Part shown: one piece after another, positions 1 through 8,589 of the stretch | How positions within the stretch are numbered: position 1 is the stretch's first letter | Layout: the number at the start of each line of letters is the position of its first letter | Assembly (NCBI GenBank): GCA_947258495.1 | Contig: CAMYIN010000120.1 | Span: 1 to 37,792 of the forward strand | DNA length: 37,792 bases | Source: an uncultured Gammaproteobacteria bacterium | Lineage (GTDB): Bacteria > Pseudomonadota > Gammaproteobacteria > Arenicellales > JAANXG01 | Direction of reading: 5' to 3' | The notes under the pieces: model-generated | Database searches by the model: none | Told to the model about the DNA's origin: nothing | What the model saw: the letters and a program-made list of their open reading frames with translations, nothing else | Translations under genes and position numbers: made by a program

Positions 1-161
1 TCTGTGTTCATAAGGCTGCTGCTCCTCGCGCGCATAACTGATTGTTCGCACAACCTTTATGCCAGAGTATGCAGCCTTTTTCTATGGGGGCGGTGAGAAA
101 TCCGGGCTAGACCGTCTCGCCTCCGCCGGGGACCGTGTTCCGGCCCCTGGCAAGCATACGC

Positions 162-623
162 TCAGGCTTGGTCCCGCCGTCGCCGTGCCCGCATTTTCGC
201 CGCCACCATCTGCTTGTGCGGAATGTAGAGCAACGATCCGATCTTTCTCATCAGATGCAATTCGTGCGCATCGAGGTGCGCATCGGCGAGCGCCACCTCC
301 CACATGAATTCCACCAGTCGAATTCTCTGCTCCAACGGCCAGTTGGCGTTGATCAGCGACGTGAAGCCGTGCAGACTGGTGGCTAGGTGCGCCTGTTCTT
401 CGGCAAGATCCATCAGCGTCTGGGTCTCTTCGCGAGAGAGGCCGAACTGCGTCCGTATCAGATCGCGAATGCGGTTCCGCTCCTCGTCATCCGTCGAAAA
501 ATCCGAGCGGCTGACCTCGAACAAAAGCGCTGCAGCGGCTAATTGCAGCTGGTGCTCCTCGGGTTCACCGCCGTCGTCGGTACTGACCTTGGTTTCGAAG
601 AATCGTTTTATCTTCTCCAACAT
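162..623 (-). CDS. TerB-like tellurite-resistance family protein
   Basis: The product is a 153-aa, soluble, mostly helical protein. It reads as a TerB domain: an early helix LQLAAAALLFEVSRSD, the paired acidic stretch STDDEERNRI, and a later VEFMWEVALADAHLDAHE helix followed by MRKIGSLLYI. Acidic residues in the two helical pairs (about 42-48 and 112-122) match the metal-binding positions known for TerB. The family is named after tellurite resistance, but stand-alone copies are common in proteobacteria and their role is mostly unknown. No ter operon partners (terC, terD, terZ) lie nearby, so a tellurite role is not supported by context. The ATG at 623 has no strong ribosome-binding site. The end of the protein is Arg-rich (MRARRRRDQA). 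Confidence 0.8.
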   Translation of the reverse strand: MLEKIKRFFETKVSTDDGGEPEEHQLQLAAAALLFEVSRSDFSTDDEERNRIRDLIRTQFGLSREETQTLMDLAEEQAHLATSLHGFTSLINANWPLEQRIRLVEFMWEVALADAHLDAHELHLMRKIGSLLYIPHKQMVAAKMRARRRRDQA

Positions 624-689
624 GTTGTGACCGGTCTGACTATTCGTTTTGAGTTACCAAAAGCACGTCGCCGCGCGCGTTAGTTGATT

Positions 690-814
690 CTCCCCGCGCC
701 CATGCGCGGAGATACACGGGACTCGGCCGTCTGTTGGCAGAGCCGCATCCGACCTCTTCCGCGGCCCCACGGTAGCGTGCGGGCATCGCGAACATCCCCG
801 TGCCCACGCACGGG
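690..814 (+). repeat. Dispersed multi-hairpin repeat, copy A (degenerate)
   Basis: This is the shortest of three related elements; the others are at 14284-14436 and 30941-31091. It keeps hairpin 1 (CCGCGC-CCAT-GCGCGG), the core GGACTCGGCCGTCTG-type segment, a damaged hairpin 3 (one G lost from the left arm), and terminal hairpin 4 (CCCGTGC-CCAC-GCACGGG at 797-813). Hairpin 2 of the other copies is deleted. It sits between the 3' end of tag and the 5' side of the TerB gene. Confidence 0.8.
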
Positions 815-860
815 ATTTGGGTCGGCGATAGAACTAGCTGTCCTCCCGGTTTTTCGAACT

Positions 861-1433
861 TCATTCCGCAGAGGCTAACTGTTGATGACGAAAACAGTCC
901 AGCGTGTGATCGTTGACCATGCCGACCGCCTGCATGAAGGCGTAGCAGATGGTGGTACCGACGAACTTGAAACCCCGCTTTTTCAGGTCGCGGCTCAATC
1001 GATCCGATATCGGCGTGGAGGCGGGAACGTCCTGAAGTCGGCTCCAGCGGTTCTGCAGGGACCTTCCACCGACGAATCCCCACACGAACCGATCGAAGGA
1101 GCCGAATTCTTCGCGCACATCGAGGAATCTCTGCGCGTTGGTGATCGCCGCCTGTATCTTCAGTCGATTTCGGACAATACCCGCGTCCTGGAGCAGGGCC
1201 CGCAGCTTGCGTTGATCGTAGCCGGCGACCTTGGCCGGATCGAAGCCGTCGAAAGCGCGCCGGTAGTTGTCGCGCTTCTTCAGGATCGTGAGCCAGCTCA
1301 GCCCCGCCTGGGCGCCCTCGAGAACCAGAAATTCGAACAGCGCAATATCGTCGTGCACGGGCGCGCCCCACTCGTGGTCGTGGTAGGAGATGTAGAGTGG
1401 ATCGCTTCCCACCCACGCACAGCGCACGGTCAC
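861..1433 (-). CDS. tag: DNA-3-methyladenine glycosylase I
   Basis: The enzyme removes 3-methyladenine from alkylated DNA in base-excision repair. At 190 aa it matches the usual length, and the whole chain follows E. coli TAG: RCAWVGSDPLYISYHD at the start, QAGLSWLTILKKR in the middle, KKRGFKFVGTTICYAFMQA and VNDHTLDC near the end. The zinc ligands are visible as Cys5, His18, His176 and Cys180, and the active-site Glu is at 39. The start is GTG at 1433, five bases after the GNAT stop, with an AAGGA in the end of that gene. It is the last gene of a leftward operon and is followed by repeat copy A. Its place with polyamine genes is unusual; no shared function is evident. Confidence 0.96.
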   Translation of the reverse strand: MTVRCAWVGSDPLYISYHDHEWGAPVHDDIALFEFLVLEGAQAGLSWLTILKKRDNYRRAFDGFDPAKVAGYDQRKLRALLQDAGIVRNRLKIQAAITNAQRFLDVREEFGSFDRFVWGFVGGRSLQNRWSRLQDVPASTPISDRLSRDLKKRGFKFVGTTICYAFMQAVGMVNDHTLDCFRHQQLASAE

Positions 1434-1438
1434 CGGCG

Positions 1439-2017
1439 TTACAGGTCCTTCACCATCAACAGCGCTTCCCCGGTGCCGCGGATCAAAGCGTGGGGCACGA
1501 TGGGTTGGCGCGCGATCTCGACGAAGCCGTTTCTTTGGTACAGACGTACGGCGCCCGCATTTCGTTCGAATACGATGAGACTGAGTTGGCGTAAATCCGT
1601 TGCGCGGGCGTGTTGTTGCGCGATTTCGATGAAGCCGGAACCTATGCCACGGTTGCTGAATTCCGGATACAGGGCCAGGCCGCAGATGTAATAACTTTCC
1701 GGATGCTCGAGGATGGCAAAGGGTTTGAGCACCGGATCCGGTTCCGCGTCGCGGCCGGGGAAGGTTTCCATCCGGTACGCCACCATCATCCCCGCCACGC
1801 GGTCATCGTACTCCGCGACGGTGCAGTTTCTGTAGCTGAACTCGGTATCCTCGCGGGCATAACGCCGCGCTCCGACGTCGAGAATGTCTTCACCCGGCTG
1901 CGCGATGCGGCTCCAGACATAATCGGCGACGCCATCCGATGCTATGCTGTAGAGCTCCGCAATGCGCCGCGTCTCATCGCGGCGGGCGGGCCGGTAGCGT
2001 ACGTCTGCGCTGGCCAT
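1439..2017 (-). CDS. GNAT family N-acetyltransferase
   Basis: The product is 192 aa with a GNAT fold. Strand beta4 reads YYICGLALYPEFSNRGIGSG, which contains the acetyl-CoA pyrophosphate-binding R/QxxGxG/A-type loop (NRGIGSG). The downstream helix and strand (LSLIVFERNAGAVRLYQRNGF) are the typical C-terminal GNAT motif. The ATG at 2017 has a clear AAGGA ribosome-binding site located in the last codons of aguB, only seven bases away, so translation is probably coupled. The substrate cannot be read from sequence. Position directly behind the two putrescine-making enzymes suggests, by inference only, a polyamine or agmatine acetyltransferase. Confidence 0.9.
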   Translation of the reverse strand: MASADVRYRPARRDETRRIAELYSIASDGVADYVWSRIAQPGEDILDVGARRYAREDTEFSYRNCTVAEYDDRVAGMMVAYRMETFPGRDAEPDPVLKPFAILEHPESYYICGLALYPEFSNRGIGSGFIEIAQQHARATDLRQLSLIVFERNAGAVRLYQRNGFVEIARQPIVPHALIRGTGEALLMVKDL

Positions 2018-2024
2018 CGGATGA

Positions 2025-2897
2025 TCAGTCCTTGAAACGTGCGCAGATATCCGCGTAACTGTCTATGCGGCGGTCGCGCAGAAAAGGCCAGATGCGACGG
2101 ACCTGTTCGGGGCGTCGCCGATCGATGGCGACCACGCCGACCGTGTCTGCATCGGTCGCGCCGCTCCACAGTATTTCTCCCTGGGGGCCGCAGGCGAAAC
2201 TCGATCCCCAGAATAGTGTGCCGTCTTCCCGCCCCACGCGGTTGCAGCAGACTGCGGGGATGCCGTTTGCGATCGCGTGGCTGCGTTGTATCGTTGTCCA
2301 GCTTTCGATCTGCCGTTGCCGCTCGGCGGCGTCGTCGCCGGAATCCCAGCCGATGGCCGAGGGAAACAGGAGAAGCTCGGCGCCGGCCAGCGCCATGAGA
2401 CGCGCAGCTTCGGGATACCACTGGTCCCAGCATACGAGGACGCCGAGGCGCCCCGCCGACGTGTCGATGGGTCGAAAGCCCTGATCACCGGGTGTGAAAT
2501 AAAATTTTTCGTGGTAGCCGGGGTCGTCGGGGATATGCATCTTACGGTAGATGCCGGACAAGGTCCCGTCCCGGTCGAGCGCCACCGCGGTATTGTGGTA
2601 GATGCCGGCGGTCCTGCGCTCGAACACCGAACCGACGATGCATACGCTCCGATGCCGGGCGATGTCACCCAGGGCCTGCGTTGTGGGGCCCGGCACCGGT
2701 TCCGCGTGGTCGAACAGCTTCGGATCTTCCGTTTGGCAGAAGTAACGGTGGTTGTGCAGTTCTTGCAGCAGCACCAGCTGCGCTCCCCGCGCGGCGGCTT
2801 CGTCGATGCCGGCGAGAACTCGCTCCAGATTCTGATCCATGCGTTCGCCGCAGCCGTGCTGAACGACGCCGACAGTCAAGGTTTCGGATTGCTTCAT
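2025..2897 (-). CDS. aguB: N-carbamoylputrescine amidase
   Basis: This enzyme hydrolyses N-carbamoylputrescine to putrescine, CO2 and ammonia, the second step of the agmatine route. It belongs to the nitrilase superfamily. The 290-aa length is normal, and the catalytic triad is visible: Glu46 in LLQELHNH, Lys119 in YRKMHIPDD and Cys156 in LVCWDQWYPE. The segments PGYHEKFYFTPGD and DSYADI are typical of AguB rather than of general nitrilases. The start ATG at 2897 follows the aguA stop by 21 bases. It is in an operon with aguA and the GNAT gene, which supports the specific assignment. Confidence 0.95.
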   Translation of the reverse strand: MKQSETLTVGVVQHGCGERMDQNLERVLAGIDEAAARGAQLVLLQELHNHRYFCQTEDPKLFDHAEPVPGPTTQALGDIARHRSVCIVGSVFERRTAGIYHNTAVALDRDGTLSGIYRKMHIPDDPGYHEKFYFTPGDQGFRPIDTSAGRLGVLVCWDQWYPEAARLMALAGAELLLFPSAIGWDSGDDAAERQRQIESWTTIQRSHAIANGIPAVCCNRVGREDGTLFWGSSFACGPQGEILWSGATDADTVGVVAIDRRRPEQVRRIWPFLRDRRIDSYADICARFKD

Positions 2898-2918
2898 GGT
2901 CGCGAAATTCTTCGCCGC

Positions 2919-3980
2919 TTATTGTACTACGCAATCCTGCAGGGTAACGCCGGCGGCGATCTGCGACGTCGCACAATGAATGCTCCCCGCCTGCGCTATA
3001 AGCGGACGGGCGTCGATGGGTATGACTTCGCGGTTCGGAAAGCACCCTGCCAGCGCCTTGCTTGCGATTGCGTCCGCGGGGTCGTCGTAGACGGGAAGCA
3101 GCACGGCGTGGTTGAGGATCAAAAAATTCACGTAACTGGCGGGCAAGCGGCGGCCACGTTCGTCGTAGATGGGCCGGGGCAGGGGCAGCGGCACGAGGCG
3201 GTAGGGCCGACCGCCGGCTTGTCGAAAGCGGCGCAGTTCCTCGCCCATCCTTGCCAAGCCGGTGAAATGTGCGTCGTCCTCGTCGTCGCAACTGGCGTGG
3301 CAGATCGTCGACGCATCGGTGAACCGCGCCAGCATATCGACGTGTCCGTCGGTATCGTCGCCGACTATCCGGCCGTGTTCGAGCCAGAGGACCCGTTGCA
3401 CCCCGAAGCAGTGATGCAGCCGCCGCTCGACCGCTTCGCGATCGTTTCCCGGGTTGCGATTATCCGCTGTCAGGCAGGAGACCGTGGTGAGCACAGTGCC
3501 GCCGCCGTCGATATCGATACTGCCTCCCTCCAGCACCCAGTCGTCGATGACGGTCAAAGGTGTGTCGCCAAAGATCCGCTGTTGCCACAGATTCCGGGTG
3601 ACACGATCTTCCAGTGCGGCATCGAAGCGATTGCCCCATCCATTGAATGCGAACTTGAGTAGATGCACGCTCCCTCCCCGCAGCACATTGAAGGGCCCGT
3701 AGTCGCGCACCCAGGTGTCCTGGTACGCTACCACCGAGAGCACAATGCTGTCGGTTCGCGGCACCCGTTGCGCAAGCAGTTTGTGAATACGGTCGCGATG
3801 TTCGTGGTCGCGGCAGCAGACCAGGAGCTTTTCGAAGCGGGAGATGCACGCGGCCAGTTGCAGATAGACCGGTTCCACCTGAGCAAGCGTCGGTCCCCAG
3901 TCGGTGCGCGCATGCGGCCACGCCAAGATGACGCCGCTTTGGCGTTCCCATTCGGCAATCAGGCGGGGAGGCGCCTTCAC
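2919..3980 (-). CDS. aguA: Agmatine deiminase
   Basis: The enzyme converts agmatine to N-carbamoylputrescine and ammonia, feeding AguB. It is a member of the peptidyl-arginine-deiminase / guanidino-modifying superfamily. The 353-aa chain has the family landmarks in order: AEWERQSGVILAWP at the start, DTWVRDYGP (88-96), EGGSID (151-156), DGHVDM with catalytic His213, and GSIHCATSQ with the catalytic Cys336. The start is GTG at 3980, with a GGAG ribosome-binding site eight bases upstream. It follows the unknown gene at 3996-4601 by 15 bases, so the two are probably co-transcribed. With aguB it gives an ornithine-independent way to make putrescine from arginine through agmatine; an arginine decarboxylase is not in the window. 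Confidence 0.96.
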   Translation of the reverse strand: MKAPPRLIAEWERQSGVILAWPHARTDWGPTLAQVEPVYLQLAACISRFEKLLVCCRDHEHRDRIHKLLAQRVPRTDSIVLSVVAYQDTWVRDYGPFNVLRGGSVHLLKFAFNGWGNRFDAALEDRVTRNLWQQRIFGDTPLTVIDDWVLEGGSIDIDGGGTVLTTVSCLTADNRNPGNDREAVERRLHHCFGVQRVLWLEHGRIVGDDTDGHVDMLARFTDASTICHASCDDEDDAHFTGLARMGEELRRFRQAGGRPYRLVPLPLPRPIYDERGRRLPASYVNFLILNHAVLLPVYDDPADAIASKALAGCFPNREVIPIDARPLIAQAGSIHCATSQIAAGVTLQDCVVQ

Positions 3981-3995
3981 AGCGACGCTCCGGGT

Positions 3996-4601
3996 CTAAT
4001 GCGCGTCCAGCTTCGCGAGCTCTTCGAGGATGGAGAGCATCAGCGTTCGGCTCGCGCTGCTCATTCCCTCAGTAAGTCTGTTCTGGTCCCGTTCGCCGTC
4101 GATCAGACGCCGGAATCGCCCCGAGATCTGCGCCATGTCTCCTCCGCATGCGGTCATCTGCTCCCCCATGTCTGCAAGTACGCGCAGGGCCTGGACGTCG
4201 CCGCGCTGCGCCAGCGCGATCATGCTCGCCAGGCCCGGTGCGGCGAAGGCAGCGTCCGCCACGGCGTCCAGTTTCGGAAGCGCGTCGGGATTCTGCAAAC
4301 CTTCGAGGATACCCGTGATGATGGCGCGATCTTCCTCGTCGAGGCCCGCCAGGATTCCGCTGTCCCGTCTGCCGTCCAAAATCAGGCGCACGGCTCGCAC
4401 CGCATCGTGCCAGCCGTTTTCCTCGGCAATGTTCAACGCCTGTTCCAGTTCGTGGCGTTCGTCCGCATTGCGCACGGAGCGTACCACGCCGTGAATGAAT
4501 TGGGCGTGGACTTGGCGAATTTGCTCGATCTTGTCTTTCACGGCCTGGAATTCTTGAAAAATTTTGTGACTGATCTTGAAGTCGTATGGCTTTATACACA
4601 T
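3996..4601 (-). CDS. Unknown helical protein at the head of the agu operon
   Basis: The gene is not recognised as any family. From the ATG at 4601 it gives about 201 aa, starting [15 protein letters not shown]. The chain is soluble, charged and almost all helix-forming, with no signal peptide or membrane segment. Repeated Ala/Leu-rich helices in the middle (about 115-170) suggest a helical bundle or repeat fold. The reading frame stays open upstream to 4700, but that extension would overlap the htpX start, so 4601 was preferred although no good ribosome-binding site is seen. Only 35 bases separate this start from the divergent htpX start. It runs into aguA with a 15-base gap. Confidence 0.7.
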   Translation of the reverse strand: MCIKPYDFKISHKIFQEFQAVKDKIEQIRQVHAQFIHGVVRSVRNADERHELEQALNIAEENGWHDAVRAVRLILDGRRDSGILAGLDEEDRAIITGILEGLQNPDALPKLDAVADAAFAAPGLASMIALAQRGDVQALRVLADMGEQMTACGGDMAQISGRFRRLIDGERDQNRLTEGMSSASRTLMLSILEELAKLDAH

Positions 4602-4636
4602 ATTACGACCATCGCTTAAGTATCGGTAGAGCCACA

Positions 4637-5512
4637 ATGAAACGAATATTCCTGTTTGTTGCAACGAACATCGCGGTACTTCTGGTCCTGAGCGTAGCAA
4701 TACGCATTTTGGGCATCGATCACTATCTCAATCAGGGCGGCCTGAACTACCAGTCGCTGTTGATCTTCGCCGCCGTATTGGGAATGGGCGGATCGTTCAT
4801 ATCGCTATTGATATCCAAGATGAGCGCCAAACGCATGATGGGGGCTCAGGTCATAGAGCAACCCCGCAACGCCACCGAATCCTGGCTCCTGGAAACGGTC
4901 CGACGGCAGGCCGAGGCCGCGGGCATCGGCATGCCCGAGGTGGCGATTTTCGATTCCCCCCAGGTAAATGCATTCGCCACTGGAGCGAAAAAGGACAACG
5001 CCCTGGTCGCGGTCAGCAGCGGACTGTTACAGTCCATGAGCAGGGACGAGGCGGAGGCGGTGCTGGGTCACGAGATATCCCACGTTGCCAACGGGGATAT
5101 GGTGACTCTGGCGCTCATTCAGGGGGTGGTGAACACGTTCGTATTTTTCCTTTCGCGGGTCATCGGGCAGATCGTCGACCGAGCCGTTTTTCGCAGCGAG
5201 CACGGACACGGCCCCGGTTTCTGGATCACCAGCATAATCGCGCAGGTCGTGCTCGGTATCCTCGCCTCGATCATCGTCATGTGGTTCAGCCGACAGCGCG
5301 AATTTCGCGCCGACGCCGGCGGCGCGAGACTGGCCGGGCGGACGAGCATGATAGCGGCGCTGGAGCGGCTCAAACGAGCGCACGAACCGGCGCTGCCGGA
5401 TCAATTGGCGGCTTTCGGCATCTCGGGTGGTATGGCGTCCGGTATCAAACGGCTGTTCATGTCCCACCCGCCGCTGGATGAGCGCATCGAGGCGCTGCGG
5501 TCGTCTGCGTAA
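4637..5512 (+). CDS. htpX: Membrane zinc metalloprotease HtpX
   Basis: HtpX is an inner-membrane M48 peptidase that helps degrade misfolded membrane proteins together with FtsH. The 291-aa chain starts [15 protein letters not shown]; an upstream in-frame ATG at 4586 was rejected because this N-terminus matches the family exactly. Membrane segments lie at about 5-25 and 35-55, with two more at about 155-180 and 195-215. The zinc site is His145-Glu146-xx-His149 (HEISH), with the third ligand Glu222 in REFRAD, and the C-terminal SHPPLDERI motif is present. E. coli HtpX is under CpxR control; no Cpx box was confirmed here. The promoter must overlap the divergent gene because the gap is only 35 bases. 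Confidence 0.97.
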   Translation: MKRIFLFVATNIAVLLVLSVAIRILGIDHYLNQGGLNYQSLLIFAAVLGMGGSFISLLISKMSAKRMMGAQVIEQPRNATESWLLETVRRQAEAAGIGMPEVAIFDSPQVNAFATGAKKDNALVAVSSGLLQSMSRDEAEAVLGHEISHVANGDMVTLALIQGVVNTFVFFLSRVIGQIVDRAVFRSEHGHGPGFWITSIIAQVVLGILASIIVMWFSRQREFRADAGGARLAGRTSMIAALERLKRAHEPALPDQLAAFGISGGMASGIKRLFMSHPPLDERIEALRSSA

Positions 5513-5547
5513 CACCCAGGGCGAAGATTCCAACCGTGCCGAGGCGC

Positions 5548-5566
5548 GGCCCGGCGGCGCCGGGCC
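5548..5566. terminator. GC-rich hairpin between convergent genes
   Basis: A perfect 8-bp stem GGCCCGGC / GCCGGGCC with a 3-base loop lies between the end of htpX and the end of the outer-membrane protein gene. There is no U-tract on either side, so it is at best a weak two-way terminator. Confidence 0.4.
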
Positions 5567-5578
5567 CTCGCGCTATCG

Positions 5579-6616
5579 CTACTGCGAGTTGGTTTGGCCG
5601 CCGAAGGTATAGGTGGCGCCCAGCGTTATGCCCTTGCGCTCGTTCTCCAGTTCGTTGAGATCGGCAAACACGCGACCGCCACCGGCCGGAAATATCGACC
5701 AGCCGGAACGTTCGTTTTCGATCTTGGCTTTCCAGTAGCGGAAACCGGCGTGTCCTTCCAAGTTCGGAGTGAATTGATAATTCAGATTGATCTCCGCGCT
5801 GTAGGTTTCCCCTTCGCCGTCCAGTTCAAAGCTCGGGTCCTGGGCGAGATCGGCGCGCAGGAAATGAAAATCCTGATTTTCGACTTTCGAGACCGGTGAC
5901 CAGGCAAGCGTACCCGAGACGCTGAACTTGTCGTTTACGTCGTAGTGGCCGTCGACGCCGATGAACAGAGAACGCCAGTCGACGTCGTTCTCAATCACGG
6001 CGGTGTTGTTGAAGCCCGAGAATCCGACCGGCGCGCAGAGGTTGTCCGGCGACGTGCACACCGTCTGCTTAATGCCCAGAGCGCGGGTCTTTTCGGTCCA
6101 GTACTGGAGCTTACCGAAGACGCCTACGCTACCGCGCTGGTCGTTGGTCGTGAATACGTCCCGGCCCAGTTTCAGACTGTAATAATGCATGTCGACTGCG
6201 TCGACTTCGCTAATGGTTTGTGAGAACAGGTGTCCGCCGGATTGCGTAGTGCCAAAGAACTGCGCGCCGAAGGCGCTGAGGAAATCCTCGTCCACGAGCG
6301 AGCCGTCGTCGATATCGCCGGAACCCCATACCAGCTCGAGATAGAAACGCTGCGGTAGCGCAACGCGTCCCATTATCTCCGCCACGGTGCTGTCAATGTC
6401 TTTATAGGTGAGTTTGGAAGTGGGGTTGCCGAGGGTGGGATCCAGCATCTGTGCGCTGTGATTCCACGTCATTTCCCCATCGGAGTCCCAGATCTTGAGG
6501 CCCAGCGTGACCTCGGGACCGGCCTGAAACTTGGTTCGCCATTCCCCGGCGGAAGCGGATGGTACGATGAGGACCAGCCCGGCGAGGGCGGTCAATGCGC
6601 GGCTCCAGATTTTCAC
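5579..6616 (-). CDS. Outer-membrane beta-barrel protein (uncharacterised)
   Basis: The product is about 345 aa. The start is taken as GTG at 6616, because AAGGAA lies seven bases upstream and a classic signal peptide follows (KIWSRALTALAGLVLIVPSASA, cleaved before GEW). The mature part alternates polar and aromatic residues as in an outer-membrane barrel and ends with a strand GITLGATYTFGG. The early part (LKIWDSDGEMTWNHS, then NPTSKLTYKDIDST) resembles the first strands of omptin-type or surface-antigen barrels, but no omptin catalytic residues were confirmed, so only the barrel class is claimed. Two Cys (TVCTSPDNLC) could form a loop disulfide. The long reading frame extends upstream to 6829 without coding support. 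It is divergent from the DUF1015 gene. Confidence 0.65.
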   Translation of the reverse strand: MKIWSRALTALAGLVLIVPSASAGEWRTKFQAGPEVTLGLKIWDSDGEMTWNHSAQMLDPTLGNPTSKLTYKDIDSTVAEIMGRVALPQRFYLELVWGSGDIDDGSLVDEDFLSAFGAQFFGTTQSGGHLFSQTISEVDAVDMHYYSLKLGRDVFTTNDQRGSVGVFGKLQYWTEKTRALGIKQTVCTSPDNLCAPVGFSGFNNTAVIENDVDWRSLFIGVDGHYDVNDKFSVSGTLAWSPVSKVENQDFHFLRADLAQDPSFELDGEGETYSAEINLNYQFTPNLEGHAGFRYWKAKIENERSGWSIFPAGGGRVFADLNELENERKGITLGATYTFGGQTNSQ

Positions 6617-6706
6617 GATAGGTTCCTTTTTCTGGTTGGATCTGTGTTTTTTAACATAGCATATCCTGGGGAATAATCCTCCAAGGGCGGTGGCTGCAGA
6701 AAAAGT

Positions 6707-6735
6707 TTGACTGGGGTCGACATGTTGTATTGAAT
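6707..6735 (+). promoter_or_regulatory. Candidate sigma-70 promoter for the DUF1015 gene
   Basis: TTGACT at 6707-6712 and TTGAAT at 6730-6735 are separated by 17 bases. The spacing is ideal and the -35 is good, but the -10 is imperfect. It would give a leader of about 25 bases before the ATG at 6768. Confidence 0.35.
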
Positions 6736-6767
6736 TGCGCGCTCTACGAGCTCGGTCATCGAACTTC

Positions 6768-8012
6768 ATGCCGGAAATCAAGCCCCTTCGTGCTCTACGC
6801 CCCACGGTGGATGCGGCGCAGCGGGTCATCGCGCTGCCCTATGACGTGCTCACGTCCGAGGAGGCCCGGTCGGCCGCTGCGGATAACCCGGACAGCTTTC
6901 TGCACGTGTCCAAACCCGAGATCGATCTTCCGCCGGGCGTTCCCCTGCACGATCCCATGGTGTACGCCAAGGGGCGGGAGAATTTTGAACGCCTGATACG
7001 CGACGGCCTGCTGAGGCAGGATGGTGCTCCGCATTTTTATGCGTACCGACTGCAACGCGGCGATCACGTGCAGACAGGCGTCGTGGCGACGGTATCGGTG
7101 GCGGATTACGAAACCAACCTGATTCGCAAACACGAATTGACGCGTCCCGACAAGGAGGAAGATCGAATCCATCATATGGAGGCATTGAATGCGCAGACCG
7201 GACCGGTGTTTCTGGTGTATCCCGACCATTCGCGAGCATCCGATCTCATCGGCGCCTGTGTCGGTGGGTCGCCGGTGTACGACGCTCTGGCGCTCGACGG
7301 AGTTCAGCATTCCTTATGGGTCATCGATGACGCCGGGGCCATTGCCGAACTCCAGAGGGTGTTTGCCGCGATTCCCGCATTCTACATTGCAGACGGCCAT
7401 CATCGTTCCGCGGCGGCCGCTCGGGTCGCGGCGAAGCGCAGTTTCAAGGACGCCGCCGCCAATTATTTTCTCGCGGTACTGTTTCCAGTGTCGGAGGCGC
7501 AGATCCTGGACTACAATCGCGTCGTCAAGGATTTGAACGGACTGCCGCCCGACGCGTTTCTCGACCGGGTCGCTCAGCGGTTTTCGATCAGCCGCGAACA
7601 AGCCCCGGTGCGCCCCCTGGAAAACGGGGAAATCGGCATGTACCTGCCCGGGCAGTGGTATCGTCTTCGCGCGGACAGTGCATGGCGGCAAGACAAAGAC
7701 CCGGTTGCGCGCCTGGATATCAGCATATTGACCGATCGCCTGCTGTCGCCGCTGCTGGGGATAAAGGACGTGCGGCGCGATCCGCGTATTGAGTTCGTTG
7801 GCGGTGTGCGCGGACTTGAGGCGTTGCAGGCGCGCGTCGACGACGGCGAGATGGCGGTGGCCTTTTCCCTGTATCCGACGCCGATATCGGCCCTCATCGC
7901 GATTGCGGACGCGGGGAAGATCATGCCGCCAAAATCCACCTGGTTCGAGCCCAAACTCGCCGACGGCCTGATCTCTCATCTGCTGGGCCGGCAGGTGGAC
8001 CTGGACCACTGA
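6768..8012 (+). CDS. DUF1015 family protein
   Basis: The chain is about 414 aa and follows the DUF1015 pattern: PLRALRPTVDAAQRVIALPYDV at the N-terminus, NPDSFLHVSKPEIDLP, the central RKHELTRPDKEEDRIHHME, and the glycine/histidine motif YIADGHHRSAAAARV. The last motif is the hallmark of the family and resembles a ParB/SbnI-like nucleotide-binding active site; some related proteins are free-serine kinases, but the function of this branch is not established. The start is the second in-frame ATG (6768), which fits family N-termini. The C-terminus has KPVS-like MPPKSTWFEPKLADGL, also conserved in the family. It is a single gene, divergent from the outer-membrane protein. Confidence 0.88.
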   Translation: MPEIKPLRALRPTVDAAQRVIALPYDVLTSEEARSAAADNPDSFLHVSKPEIDLPPGVPLHDPMVYAKGRENFERLIRDGLLRQDGAPHFYAYRLQRGDHVQTGVVATVSVADYETNLIRKHELTRPDKEEDRIHHMEALNAQTGPVFLVYPDHSRASDLIGACVGGSPVYDALALDGVQHSLWVIDDAGAIAELQRVFAAIPAFYIADGHHRSAAAARVAAKRSFKDAAANYFLAVLFPVSEAQILDYNRVVKDLNGLPPDAFLDRVAQRFSISREQAPVRPLENGEIGMYLPGQWYRLRADSAWRQDKDPVARLDISILTDRLLSPLLGIKDVRRDPRIEFVGGVRGLEALQARVDDGEMAVAFSLYPTPISALIAIADAGKIMPPKSTWFEPKLADGLISHLLGRQVDLDH

Positions 8013-8199
8013 AGCGGCGCCGGCGGTCGCGAGAGATCTCGATCGATTGATCCGGGTGATGCAACAAGGCGGCGGCACGACGTGCTGACAATGGTTCATG
8101 GTAAGCGTATGTGGCCGCCTGCGCGGGCGGGGAGCCGACGAGATACGATCGTTTCGAGGACCTGCAGGGTCGCGCTGAGATCGTATTGCGCTGGACGGG

Positions 8200-8586
8200 T
8201 TACTTTCGAGGTAGACAGGGGGCCGGGCGATATCCGCGTTCGTGCTCGAAGCGGGTGCACAGCGATTGTTGTTGCTGCCTGGGCATCTGCCGAAACTCGA
8301 GCGCTCGTCGGCGCAGTCGTTCAAGCTGCTCCGGCTCCATTTCAATCACGCGCTTGGCCTGCCCTCTGAGCCGCTGACGCAGCGACGGCGGATAGTTGTG
8401 CCAGCGCTCGGAATGGTGTTTCAGCACACCGCGTTCCTGGGGAGCGAGGTCGTTCCAGACGGGGGGGTGATCCCGCAAACGCCTTCCGTCGTCGGCCATT
8501 GCCGGTAAGGCGTAATTGCAGATCGACGCCGCCGCCAGGACGGCCAGCGCCACCAGGGAGTTGCGGTGGGACCAGACTGCGCTCAT
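8200..8586 (-). CDS. DUF3106 exported protein
   Basis: The product is 128 aa. It has an N-terminal signal peptide (hydrophobic 10-30, cleavage near AMA|DD), then the DUF3106 pattern: PPVWNDLAPQERGVLKHHSERW, LRQRLRGQAKRVIEMEPEQLERL and RRALEFRQMP. The repeat of tryptophan-anchored helices with W-x-x-L-x-P-x-E-R is typical. Its function is unknown; family members are periplasmic and commonly sit behind an ECF sigma / anti-sigma pair, as here. The start ATG at 8586 is only three bases after the anti-sigma stop, so translation is likely coupled. Two late Cys (LCTRF and PAPCLP) might pair. Confidence 0.85.
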   Translation of the reverse strand: MSAVWSHRNSLVALAVLAAASICNYALPAMADDGRRLRDHPPVWNDLAPQERGVLKHHSERWHNYPPSLRQRLRGQAKRVIEMEPEQLERLRRRALEFRQMPRQQQQSLCTRFEHERGYRPAPCLPRK

Positions 8587-8589
8587 GGC

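Noticed and set aside
640-1416. A 258-codon minus-strand frame across tag and repeat copy A
   Set aside because: It is a second frame of the tag region with Arg-rich translation and no motif.
882-1691. A 269-codon open frame on the plus strand opposite tag and the GNAT gene
   Set aside because: It is antisense to two clearly conserved proteins.
2277-3662. A 461-codon open frame on the plus strand opposite aguB and aguA
   Set aside because: It is antisense to two well-recognised genes, has no family resemblance and arises from GC-rich codon bias.
8030-8041. CGAGAGATCTCG 12-bp palindrome after the DUF1015 gene
   Set aside because: It is short, without a T-run or flanking promoter, and is likely a chance occurrence.
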